Assembly (NCBI RefSeq): GCF_000526315.1
Contig: NZ_JAFV01000001.1
Location: forward strand, 372,001-436,000
DNA: 64,000 bases
DNA from: Methylopila sp. 73B
GTDB lineage: Bacteria > Pseudomonadota > Alphaproteobacteria > Rhizobiales > Methylopilaceae
Reading direction: 5' to 3'
The translations under genes were made by a program, and so were the position numbers. This document shows positions 1 through 6,468 of the stretch, one piece after another (positions within the stretch are counted from its first letter, which is position 1; each line of letters begins with the position of its first letter). Under the pieces are notes generated by a model. It ran no database searches. It was not told the DNA's origin and saw nothing but the letters and a program-made list of their open reading frames with translations.

Positions 1-261
1 GATCCCTTCGCCGGCGCCTCGGTCACAGGCCGGGTCGCGACAGTGTTCTTCGCGGTGGCGGACCCCGTCGCCGCGGTCGGCCTGTGGCTGGGCGCGGCCT
101 GGGGCGTCGTCATCTGGCTGCTGGCCGCTTCGGCCCAACTGCTGGTCGAAGGGCTGGAGCCCCACGGGGGCGGGCTGCGTTGGCTCGTCACGCTGTTGAT
201 CGTGGCGGCGATGGGCGGCTACCTCGCGCTGTCGCTCAAGGCCAAGGCCGAAGAAGACTGA
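1..261 (+). CDS. Small membrane protein, 5' end outside the window
   Basis: The frame is open from base 1, so the true start probably lies upstream; an internal GTG at 43 is the first start-like codon visible. The visible part has two hydrophobic segments (about residues 2-30 and 45-66 counted from the GTG), a Gly/Pro-rich turn between them, and a charged tail ending KAKAEED. No family is recognised. A two-helix inner-membrane protein is the most that can be said. Confidence 0.55.
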   Translation, partial: DPFAGASVTGRVATVFFAVADPVAAVGLWLGAAWGVVIWLLAASAQLLVEGLEPHGGGLRWLVTLLIVAAMGGYLALSLKAKAEED

Positions 262-521
262 GCCGTTCTGCGACCGCCGCGTGCGCAGCATCGACGATGC
301 GCGTCTTCAGGTTTCGACAGGACAAATGAATCTTAATTCACATCCGTATGCGTAACGTCTCGTTGACGTAGCTGCGCAACCATTTGTTCAGTCTAAGAAA
401 TAAAGAGAAATTTCAGCAAGCCATTTAAACGCATTTTCACTTCCCGGACCTATCTTCGAGATCAACGAGGCGCGGGACAGGACGACGCCTTGAGCAGTCA
501 AGACTACGGGAAGGCCTCACC

Positions 522-1034
522 ATGAAGAACCTCGCGCGCAGCACGGAGAAGCCGGCCACCGATCAGGGTCAGGTCGAAGTCCGCCCGCTCTACCTCGAAG
601 CTCTCACCCTGGTGGAGCGGCTGCACCGCCGCCTGCTGGACGTCATCAAGGACGAGTTCGACCGCCGCGGGCGTTCGGACATCAACAGCGTCCAGGCGCT
701 GCTGCTCTACAACATCGGCGACGCCGAACTGACCGCCGGCGAGCTCCGCACCCGGGGCTACTATCTCGGCTCGAACGTCTCCTACAATCTGAAGAAGCTC
801 GTCGAAATGGGCTTCCTCCACCACCAGCGCTCGCGCATGGACCGGCGCTCGGTGCGCATCAGCCTGACCCCGCAGGGCCAGGAGATCCACAACATCGTGG
901 AAGAGCTCTACTCGAAGCACATCCGCACGATCGAGCAGGTCGGCGGCGTCAACGCCGACGACTTCAAGACGCTCAACGTCGCGCTTGGCCGGCTCGAGCG
1001 CTTCTGGACCGACCAAATCAGGTTCCGCCTCTGA
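522..1034 (+). CDS. ldtR: MarR-family transcriptional regulator LdtR, 3' end supplied by prophage
   Basis: 170-aa winged-helix regulator. An N-terminal dimerisation helix (about 20-50) is followed by a helix-turn-helix (about 71-98, core GSNVSYNLKKLVEMGF) and a basic wing (about 100-116). In 'Candidatus Liberibacter' and rhizobia this family member controls an L,D-transpeptidase gene and osmotic or cell-wall stress tolerance. The identification rests on the sequence type plus the L,D-transpeptidase gene that would lie next to it without the prophage. The AT-rich leader at 300-470 probably holds its promoter. The last residues (TDQIRFRL) are encoded at 1008-1034 with codons that differ from the copy at 43112-43138, so the present gene is a chromosome/phage chimera with an unchanged protein end. 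Confidence 0.85.
   Translation: MKNLARSTEKPATDQGQVEVRPLYLEALTLVERLHRRLLDVIKDEFDRRGRSDINSVQALLLYNIGDAELTAGELRTRGYYLGSNVSYNLKKLVEMGFLHHQRSRMDRRSVRISLTPQGQEIHNIVEELYSKHIRTIEQVGGVNADDFKTLNVALGRLERFWTDQIRFRL
1006..1034. other. attL, within the ldtR 3' end
   Basis: 29-bp copy of the attachment sequence. It shares an exact 10-bp core (GGACCGACCA) with attR, then differs at 4 of 19 positions. All differences are synonymous in the ldtR frame (CAA/CAG, AGG/CGT, CGC/CGT). Strand exchange within or near the 10-bp core would leave a phage-derived gene tail here. Confidence 0.8.
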
Positions 1035-1062
1035 CCAAGAGGCTCTAGGATTTCAAGGCTCG

Positions 1063-1097
1063 ACCCGGTGGCGCGAGAGTGCCGCCGGGTGCTTTTT
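1063..1097 (+). terminator. Rho-independent terminator after ldtR, phage side
   Basis: A 10-bp stem (1063-1072 with 1081-1090, one G-T pair) and 8-nt loop are followed by GC and a run of five T. It ends ldtR transcription just inside the prophage and replaces the native terminator now at 43172-43195. Confidence 0.75.
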
Positions 1098-1119
1098 GTT
1101 CTCTCTGGTGGCACGTCCT

Positions 1120-1137
1120 TCGCGCCAGTTCGCGCCA
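1120..1137 (+). repeat. Tandem TCGCGCCA pair, candidate integrase arm site (left)
   Basis: TCGCGCCA occurs at 1120-1127 and 1130-1137. The same octamer occurs twice, in the same orientation and at similar spacing, just inside the right end (43049-43056 and 43060-43067). Paired short direct repeats flanking the core are typical of integrase arm-type sites. The assignment is inference. Confidence 0.4.
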
Positions 1138-1257
1138 CCTTCGGGGCAGTGCAGAATCTGCCCCGTTCCATGACGCCCTGTGGCTAGGTCAGCGGTCGAT
1201 GGTGAGGCTCACGGCCGGGCATGAGCGCTGTCCTAGGTCGCCTCAGGCGACGGGCGG

Positions 1258-1422
1258 CTATTCGTCTTCGACCAGGCCAAACGCTCGTGCACAAAGGCCA
1301 AGCCAGACGGTGCCCGGTCCCATTGCGATTGCCAGCAGCCAAGCCTCATCGGTCGGCTTACAGAGCTTCCCGCCCATGAAGCCAGCCAAAAGCCAATAGG
1401 CCGCGAAGTAGGCTTGCTCCAT
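1258..1422 (-). CDS. Small phage membrane protein (54 aa)
   Basis: Begins MEQAYFAAYWLLAGFMGGKL and carries two hydrophobic segments (about 4-18 and 27-47) with a short charged turn (KLCKPTDEA) between. It ends LVEDE. It is last in the leftward early cluster and overlaps the end of the gene at 1358-1576 in another frame. No family is recognised; hydrophobic organisation and position are the support. Confidence 0.5.
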   Translation of the reverse strand: MEQAYFAAYWLLAGFMGGKLCKPTDEAWLLAIAMGPGTVWLGLCARAFGLVEDE

Positions 1423-1576
1423 CCCACTCAGCCCCTTTGGGTTTCCGCGACGCGGGAAACGGAAAGATTTGCGCGGTTTTCCCGCCCACGTTCTTCACCT
1501 GCTCCGCAACCGCAGCCTCAATGGCGCGGAGTAGCTTGGGAGGGATTGGGCCGGTGTAGGAAACCCATTTGGTCAT
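1358..1576 (-). CDS. Small phage protein of unknown function
   Basis: 72 aa beginning MTKWVSYTGPIPPKLL. The start is preceded by GGAG at good spacing. The first 50 residues form a plausible amphipathic helix (LLRAIEAAVAEQVKNVGGK) and a Pro/Lys-rich stretch. The last 20 residues overlap the 54-aa membrane gene, so the real C-terminus is less certain. It belongs to the leftward early cluster. No family is recognised. Confidence 0.5.
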   Translation of the reverse strand: MTKWVSYTGPIPPKLLRAIEAAVAEQVKNVGGKTAQIFPFPASRKPKGAEWDGASLLRGLLAFGWLHGREAL

Positions 1577-1626
1577 GTGGTGGCTCCTGTTGTGGCTTCC
1601 GCAGCGCGGGCTCGCTCGCTCGAAGA

Positions 1627-1833
1627 CTATTCCCCCGCCACGCGTTGCGAAGTGCATACATCCGCCGTTCCGTTTCCCGCATATTTCCCCTTCCACGCCG
1701 AAGTCCCCCAGCGCGTGACGACACTTTCGACGGCTGTTCGAAGTGCATCAGGTACAGGCTTTTGCACGGCCAGCTCCTGCGCCCTTTGAAGAGCGCTGAC
1801 GTACATATCGTACTGGGTCCGGCGAGTCGTCAT
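1627..1833 (-). CDS. Small phage protein of unknown function
   Basis: 68 aa, MTTRRTQYDMYVSALQRAQEL then a helical region and a Gly/Thr-rich tail. It overlaps the end of the gene starting at 1912 by 86 nt. Codon use and a sensible helical N-terminus favour a real gene. It lies in the leftward early cluster and has no recognised family. Confidence 0.5.
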   Translation of the reverse strand: MTTRRTQYDMYVSALQRAQELAVQKPVPDALRTAVESVVTRWGTSAWKGKYAGNGTADVCTSQRVAGE

Positions 1834-1912
1834 GCGGGGTTTGCTGAAGCCACTGCGCGACCTGCTCGATGGTGTGACAGTCGCATGTGAGGTGCATGGG
1901 TTTACGAGACAT
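1748..1912 (-). CDS. Possible small phage protein with CDC motif
   Basis: 54 aa, MSRKPMHLTCDCHTIEQVAQ followed by a basic Ser/Gly-rich tail. The start overlaps the stop of the gene at 1902-2333, which suggests translational coupling. The last third overlaps the 68-aa gene in another frame and looks less protein-like, so the functional part may be only the N-terminus. No family is recognised. Confidence 0.35.
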   Translation of the reverse strand: MSRKPMHLTCDCHTIEQVAQWLQQTPHDDSPDPVRYVRQRSSKGAGAGRAKACT

Positions 1913-2333
1913 TGGCCACCCCCTCTGCATCCTTACCAAGGGCGGCGCGGGCAATCTCACCTCGGTCGATAACGTCGGCCTCGAATTGCATGAAAACGTC
2001 GCTGTAGCCCGTGAACTTCGGGCCAATCACCATTGTGCAGCGGTCAGGTTCCTCGGCAGCATAGAAACGAAGCGCCTCTCTCAGCCTTGCATTTTCAGCG
2101 GCAAGGGAGGGAGCGTCGGCCATAAGCCGGGCGTTGATGCGCCGCACTTTATCATCGGGTTCGTATTCATTCTCTTCGTCACTGTCGACAACTGTGGCTA
2201 GGTAAAGCTCGCGGCCGTCGCCCTGACGCGCCAAAATCCAACGCTCGTCAAAGCACTCATCCTCGAACCATTCACCCGGCGTGCATCCCTGATATTTCTC
2301 CGGCAGCAAAGCGCCTTCAGTCTTATTGCTCAC
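1902..2333 (-). CDS. Phage protein of unknown function (143 aa)
   Basis: Acidic soluble protein. The N-terminal half carries a W-rich stretch (GEWFEDECFDERWILARQ) and a central acidic segment (DSDEENEYEPDD). A helix at about 85-105 (NARLMADAPSLAAENARLRE) is of a kind common in uncharacterised phage early proteins. It is third in the leftward cluster, just downstream of the 145-aa gene. Its function is unknown. Confidence 0.65.
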   Translation of the reverse strand: MSNKTEGALLPEKYQGCTPGEWFEDECFDERWILARQGDGRELYLATVVDSDEENEYEPDDKVRRINARLMADAPSLAAENARLREALRFYAAEEPDRCTMVIGPKFTGYSDVFMQFEADVIDRGEIARAALGKDAEGVANVS

Positions 2334-2350
2334 TCATTTCGCTTCCTAGA

Positions 2351-2788
2351 TTAATCGGTATATGCGGTAATAATTGTCAGCTGATAGCTGTTATCCCCTA
2401 TATTGGCGATTTTATAATATGGTCGGAAGTGATTTCCGAAGTCATACTCAGGATCATCGCTCTTGAGCCGATCAAGCCGACGATACTCCGCTTCTGAAAT
2501 AGCAATTCGTGACCATTTTTCTCTCACCTCGAAAAGTGCTTTTGCTAGTGTTTCGTTGGCACCAAGGTCGCTTTTGATTTCGTACTCGTAATACGAGTCG
2601 CCGTAAGCGCGCTTTTGGCCACCGTGTGCTTGTTTCATTTCAAACATCGTCGTCTTCCCTTTATTGAAACAAAGCAGCCTTTCCCGGATAGCCGATCTGT
2701 CCAGGTTGTCCTCCTTCAGCCGTTCGAACGGGCTAACCGGAGGTGGGCCGGGCGGCTCCAACAATGTGAGGAAGCTGCCCTGTTCCAT
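2351..2788 (-). CDS. Phage protein of unknown function (145 aa)
   Basis: Starts MEQGSFLTLLEPPGPPPVSP with GGGGA eight bases upstream. An extended Pro-rich N-terminus leads to a mixed region rich in Tyr and charged residues (GDSYYEYEIKSD, SDDPEYDFGNHFRPYYKI). Its DNA is clearly more AT-rich than the structural genes. It overlaps nothing and is separated by one base from the next gene upstream. No family is recognised. Confidence 0.6.
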   Translation of the reverse strand: MEQGSFLTLLEPPGPPPVSPFERLKEDNLDRSAIRERLLCFNKGKTTMFEMKQAHGGQKRAYGDSYYEYEIKSDLGANETLAKALFEVREKWSRIAISEAEYRRLDRLKSDDPEYDFGNHFRPYYKIANIGDNSYQLTIITAYTD

Positions 2789-2789
2789 G

Positions 2790-3092
2790 TCAGTTCCCCA
2801 TCAGCTGCTTATAAGCAGCACCAATGACGTGCATGGCGCGCCGGTAGGCGGGGTCGTAAGGGGTATGCGGCCAGACGCCAGAGCCCCGGCGCATGGCCAG
2901 CACCACCGGGTGCTCGCAAAGCTTCCACACCCGCACGTCGGGAACATCATTGCAGTGAACCAAATGGCACTGCGAATGGCCAAGGCTCTCAAGCTGACCA
3001 GCGAGGAAACGGGCGTCTGCCTGTGCGTCGTTGTCAAAAACAGCAAGGACGGTTTCTGTCTGGTCCTGCTTCACATAAGTGTATTTATTCAT
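2790..3092 (-). CDS. Phage early protein of unknown function (100 aa)
   Basis: The start is placed at MNKYTYVKQDQTETV because GAAAGC lies six bases before that ATG, the same signal seen before many genes of this phage; an upstream in-frame ATG at 3137 lacks it. The product is soluble, with a conserved-looking core (VLAVFDNDAQADARFLAGQL) and a His/Cys-bearing middle (GHSQCHLVHCND). It is first in the leftward early operon and is driven from the 3093-3250 region. Confidence 0.65.
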   Translation of the reverse strand: MNKYTYVKQDQTETVLAVFDNDAQADARFLAGQLESLGHSQCHLVHCNDVPDVRVWKLCEHPVVLAMRRGSGVWPHTPYDPAYRRAMHVIGAAYKQLMGN

Positions 3093-3099
3093 GGCCGTG

Positions 3100-3170
3100 C
3101 TTTCGTTATACATAATTATTACCATGTATAAATACACGTGACAATCAAAAAGGTAATAAAGTTAAATCCT
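3100..3170. promoter_or_regulatory. Divergent early promoters with palindromic operator
   Basis: A 16-bp sequence ATGTATAAATACACGT (3124-3139) contains the palindrome TGTAT-AA-ATACA (3125-3136). Leftward: TTGTCA, a 17-bp spacer that includes the palindrome, then TAATAA. Rightward: GTGACA, 18 bp, TTAAAT. The same 16-mer recurs at 10695-10710 in the second divergent promoter region. A shared regulator binding both is the simple reading. Confidence 0.55.
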
Positions 3171-3262
3171 TCGGAATGCACCATAAACCCCTTGCTTTTC
3201 CGCACCTTAAAGCCATACTCCCCGCATAGGGAATAAGCCCCGTCACGTTTATGGAGCCAGCC

Positions 3263-3595
3263 ATGGCCGCGAAAACTGACTACAGCAGCATGTCGATCGC
3301 CGATCTTCAGGCGCTTTCCGATGAGGTGTCTGCCGCCCTTGAGGCGAAAAAGGATGAGCGGCGTCAGGAATTGCTGAAGGAGCTGGAAGCGCTGGGCGGT
3401 TCGCCGAAGTCCGCGACGCGGCGGACGGCTGACGAAGGGACCGGCACCACCAGGCCGAAGCCGGGCGCGAAGTACCGCAGCAAGAAAAGCCCCGACGTGA
3501 CGTGGACCGGGCGCGGGGCGCTCCCCAACTGGCTTAAGGCCGAAATGGAAGAGACTGGCGAGACGGACAAGGAAGCGTTCCGGATTGCTGCGTAA
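3263..3595 (+). CDS. H-NS-family nucleoid-associated protein, phage-borne
   Basis: 110 aa from ATG 3263, with GGAG six bases upstream; the longer in-frame start at 3251 would place that GGAG inside the gene. Residues about 8-45 form the coiled-coil oligomerisation region (SIADLQALSDEVSAALEAKK). A flexible linker follows, then the C-terminal DNA-binding domain with the family loop TWTGRGALPNW (80-90). H-NS proteins bind AT-rich DNA and silence it; a phage copy may control its own AT-rich accessory genes or interfere with host xenogeneic silencing. It is first in the rightward direction from the 3.1-kb promoter region and is followed by a terminator. Confidence 0.85.
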   Translation: MAAKTDYSSMSIADLQALSDEVSAALEAKKDERRQELLKELEALGGSPKSATRRTADEGTGTTRPKPGAKYRSKKSPDVTWTGRGALPNWLKAEMEETGETDKEAFRIAA

Positions 3596-3617
3596 TCATG
3601 TGCAAAAAGTGAGATCG

Positions 3618-3648
3618 AGCCCTCGTTCTTTGTGGATGGGGGCTTTTT
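3618..3648 (+). terminator. Rho-independent terminator after the H-NS gene
   Basis: A 7-bp stem AGCCCTC/GGGGGCT (one G-T pair) with a 13-nt loop is followed by five T. It isolates the H-NS gene from the DUF2971 gene. Confidence 0.55.
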
Positions 3649-3702
3649 CATTGCGTCTGCCGCGCATAGTTTGATTGATAGTAGCAGGTAGAGGCAGATC
3701 GC

Positions 3703-4641
3703 ATGTCAGGTGATAACGAGGAGGCGGTCGACAAGCTTATTGCGCATCTTAAAGAGCCGCCTGAAGCGCCGCCTTTGCTTTATAAGTATGTGATACCGGA
3801 GCGCATTGATGTTCTCCAGCATGCACGCATTCGTTATACCCACCTAGGCGGGACGAACGACGTTTTCGAGATCAGGCGGACAATAAAAACCATGTTTGGC
3901 CCCCGGATGGAGGCCGCTGTCAGGGCGTCTTTTACCAGTAAGAACATTGACGAGCGCATCGTCGAAGCGCTGGCTGAAAAAGCTGGATTAACCACCCAAG
4001 CTGCTCAAGAATTGTACGCTGTACTTCGCGAGACGCCGGAAATGAAGGCGATCATAAGCAAGGCAATGGAGGAACTGGACTACCAGCTCAATGCCGTATT
4101 TCCAGCCGCTTTCGGCGACCCCAACTTTGTCATGGGGCTATTGACCGACTTCGCCAGCAAGACAGCCGCATTATCAGTTTCAGACGATCCCCATAGCGGG
4201 ATCATGTGGGCCCATTATGCCGCTAATTGGACCGGCTTTGTGATTGCGTTTGATACGACCCACCCGAGTCTAGGTCCGTCGCCGACAACCGGGAGCGTGT
4301 TTTTCCCGATCAGCTATCGCGACGAAATGGTCGACGAGTTTTGGGATGATCCGTTTGGAGCATTGTTCTCGAAGCAGGCCGGCTGGGGATATGAGAGGGA
4401 ATGGCGAAAGATAATCGACCCGGACCTTGCCGAGACCCGGATTGCAGCTGATCCCGACGACATTCTCCTCAAGAACTTTGATCGCGCCGCGGTGCAACGG
4501 GTAGTCGTTGGTCATCGAGCCGCACCGGCCCTGGTCAATGACTTGCGGGTAGTCTTGCGCGATTACCCCGGCACCCGCTTACTTCAGGCCCATCCCGATC
4601 CAGTGCTAGGCACCGTGGCTGAGGTCGAGCTGCAGCAATAA
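3703..4641 (+). CDS. DUF2971-family protein
   Basis: 312 aa. The family pattern is recognisable: LYKY near residue 26, a long helical insert (60-130), the block GIMWAHYAANWTGFVIAF (about 166-183) and the pair GYEREWR (229-235). DUF2971 proteins have no established activity and often occur in prophages and defence-rich islands. This one stands alone between a terminator and a small convergent membrane gene, in DNA more AT-rich than the structural genes, as expected for cargo. A role in superinfection exclusion is a guess from context. Confidence 0.75.
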   Translation: MSGDNEEAVDKLIAHLKEPPEAPPLLYKYVIPERIDVLQHARIRYTHLGGTNDVFEIRRTIKTMFGPRMEAAVRASFTSKNIDERIVEALAEKAGLTTQAAQELYAVLRETPEMKAIISKAMEELDYQLNAVFPAAFGDPNFVMGLLTDFASKTAALSVSDDPHSGIMWAHYAANWTGFVIAFDTTHPSLGPSPTTGSVFFPISYRDEMVDEFWDDPFGALFSKQAGWGYEREWRKIIDPDLAETRIAADPDDILLKNFDRAAVQRVVVGHRAAPALVNDLRVVLRDYPGTRLLQAHPDPVLGTVAEVELQQ

Positions 4642-4665
4642 GCATGAGCGACCCGCACAAGCTGT

Positions 4666-4944
4666 TCACTTGCTGACCGCTAGCAGCGTTATAATCGAAC
4701 TGAGACCAGCTGTGAACGAGCTGGAAAACGTGTTTGCCAAGTTCTCGATCAACGGCGAGGGCACCTCACCTGCAAAAAGGCTAAGGCCGATTGATCCTGC
4801 AGCACTGAGGACGGTCAGCGCAAAAACGTATCGGAGGATAGTGTTCTGCTCAAAGCGCACCGCTGGCCTCCATCGGCCTAGTGAAGCGCTGAGCGGGGAT
4901 CTTCGATGGGAATCGAGGAACCTCGCCCAGACACTCTGGGACAT
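4666..4944 (-). CDS. Small two-helix membrane protein
   Basis: 92 aa from MSQSVWARFLDSHRRSPL. There are two hydrophobic segments near the C-terminus, one around TILRYVFALTVLSAAGSIGL and one around FTAGLSSIITLLAV, after a basic N-terminal 40 residues. It is convergent with the DUF2971 gene, 24 bp apart. A longer in-frame start at 5079 adds a Cys/Pro-rich segment that looks non-coding. No family is recognised. Confidence 0.45.
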   Translation of the reverse strand: MSQSVWARFLDSHRRSPLSASLGRWRPAVRFEQNTILRYVFALTVLSAAGSIGLSLFAGEVPSPLIENLANTFSSSFTAGLSSIITLLAVSK

Positions 4945-5196
4945 GGTTCCTCGCTGGTGCCCGCGACCGGACGAGGGAGTAGAGAGAAGGTCAGTGTAAC
5001 GCGGGACATTAAATGCAGCGCTCTGCCAACATGGCAGCGGCGACTCAACAAAATTAACGTCGATCCAGAAAAACAGCAAGCGGTGAATCGGAAATTAACG
5101 TTCTCCGTGGATTCTGAAGGCCAAACGTTAACAGCGCGCATATCGAAGGTTAACGGACGCCGATGGCGGTGTGAGGCTCCAGAGAGGCGCAAAACA

Positions 5197-5225
5197 AAAA
5201 GCCCCGGCTCAACACCGGGGCTTTT
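5197..5225. terminator. Strong bidirectional terminator
   Basis: Perfect 11-bp stem AAAAGCCCCGG/CCGGGGCTTTT with a 7-nt loop. A T-run follows on the + strand and an A-run precedes, so it can work in both directions. The 250 bp before it (4945-5196) hold no convincing gene. Confidence 0.8.
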
Positions 5226-5234
5226 CTTTTGAAC

Positions 5235-5259
5235 AAAAAGACCCCCGGTGAACCGGGGG
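5235..5259 (-). terminator. Terminator for the leftward gene at 5291
   Basis: On the minus strand a 7-bp stem CCCCCGG/CCGGGGG with a TTCA loop is followed by TCTTTTTG. It lies 31 bp past the stop of the gene at 5291-5488. Confidence 0.7.
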
Positions 5260-5290
5260 CGAGTGGGGAGGGAGGAAACGCGCTCAGGTG

Positions 5291-5488
5291 TCAGGACAGT
5301 GGCTTAACCTCGATAACGGCGTCAGGGTCGATGGACCGGACCCATTTGCCGAAAGCTTCAATGCCCGGCGGGATCGTTCCCGGCGGTATGCGTATGGTGA
5401 CGCCGATGGCTACGGATACTCGCGGCTGCGTCTCTGGCTCGCCAAAGCCTGGGACCGCCTGACCGTATCGGACGGGTCCTTCTGGCAT
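5291..5488 (-). CDS. Small phage protein of unknown function (65 aa)
   Basis: MPEGPVRYGQAVPGFGEPE and so on, with a Pro/Ile-rich middle (IRIPPGTIPPGIEAFGKWV) and a short C-terminus. AAGGAG sits five bases before the ATG, a strong start signal, and a clear terminator follows, making this a single-gene leftward unit. No family is recognised. The pattern of Gly/Pro turns suggests a small beta protein. Confidence 0.6.
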   Translation of the reverse strand: MPEGPVRYGQAVPGFGEPETQPRVSVAIGVTIRIPPGTIPPGIEAFGKWVRSIDPDAVIEVKPLS

Positions 5489-5578
5489 GGGGGCTCCTTA
5501 GCCTTGCCGCACAACCCGGCGCGGGGTGGAAGGGACACGATTACACGATGCGGGCCTGGGGCCAGCCCGGTTTTGAAA

Positions 5579-5611
5579 GCATGTCGGTGTTTCCTGATTA
5601 CAGGAACATGC
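5579..5611. promoter_or_regulatory. Inverted repeat in the gap 5489-5763
   Basis: GCATG and CATGC flank an inner imperfect repeat TGTTTCCTG/CAGGAACA around ATTA. It lies between the divergent units at 5488 (leftward) and 5764 (rightward replication genes), where an operator would be expected. No consensus promoter is clear in the rest of the gap. Confidence 0.35.
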
Positions 5612-5763
5612 TGAGCCGAGTTTAAGCAGGTGGCAAATACTTTAGAAAGATGTTGCCGGGTGCATCTGGTGGCATCATAGTGCTTTAAGTGGGATGCAGT
5701 TGCCGACGCGCTGCATCCCCGGCAATTACTGCGTCGGTGCCAAACAATGAGAAGCGTCGATGA

Positions 5764-6468
5764 GTGGCCGATACAATATCGCACGACCGGTTGGGTGAGT
5801 TATACGCTCAGCGGATTATCAAGAAAGGCGGCCTGGCCGTCGCAAATTACAGGCTTTCTGCCGTCTGGGAACAACCGGATGTCGTTCAATGGATGGGCGG
5901 CTGCGCCATCCATTTACTGGAAGTCAAGGTAAGTCGGTCTGATTTTCTGAGGGATAAAGATAAGCCATTTAGGCATACTGCTGACAGCTATCTAGCTCAC
6001 AGGCAGCGGAAGTTTTTGGAAGAATACAGGCGTTATCAGACGCACGTAGAAGATATGCGAAAAGACGCCGAGAAGCGCCATGCGTGGTTTAACCAGAGAC
6101 TTGAGGAGCGCGGGCAGCCTATCACGCCATTTTCGTGGAAGCCTCCATATTTCTTCGGCTTCTATGACGCGCCCCGCGAACTCGGTATGGGGAATTACAG
6201 GAGTTACCTCTGCCCCGCGGGGCTAATTGGAGTTGGTGACGTACCGGAGCGGTGGGGCCTGGTCTGGTACTTGGAGAAAGATGGCCTGCCAACCTTCAAG
6301 GTGAAGCGATCACCGACACGGTTTCCGGACAACGAGATCAATCATCAGGCAGGTATGACTTACCTCCTGACAATTATGAAGAGAATGGTCGGGAACGTCG
6401 AAAACTGGGCGCAGGCAGCCGCATGGGGCTCAAGAGGTAGATTTGTTCAGGTTGAGGTGCGGCAATGA
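5764..6468 (+). CDS. MmcB-like PD-(D/E)XK nuclease-fold protein
   Basis: 234 aa, GTG start. Residues about 45-65 carry GGCAIHLLEVKVSRSDFLRD, matching the E-x-K and S-R-x-D-F signature of MmcB and related restriction-endonuclease-fold proteins. The later part (YLCPAGLIGVGDVPERWGLVWY) resembles the region in that family where the strand after the active site runs into a helix. A charged helical insert (about 80-120) separates the two. It is first of a rightward unit and overlaps the replication gene by 4 bp (ATGA). A DNA-processing role in replication is likely; activity is inferred. Confidence 0.6.
   Translation: MADTISHDRLGELYAQRIIKKGGLAVANYRLSAVWEQPDVVQWMGGCAIHLLEVKVSRSDFLRDKDKPFRHTADSYLAHRQRKFLEEYRRYQTHVEDMRKDAEKRHAWFNQRLEERGQPITPFSWKPPYFFGFYDAPRELGMGNYRSYLCPAGLIGVGDVPERWGLVWYLEKDGLPTFKVKRSPTRFPDNEINHQAGMTYLLTIMKRMVGNVENWAQAAAWGSRGRFVQVEVRQ

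Noticed and set aside
5410-5784. 124-codon leftward frame in the gap before the replication unit
   Set aside because: Cys/His/Arg-rich sequence without a ribosome site, overlapping the better-supported 65-aa gene and the 5764 start.
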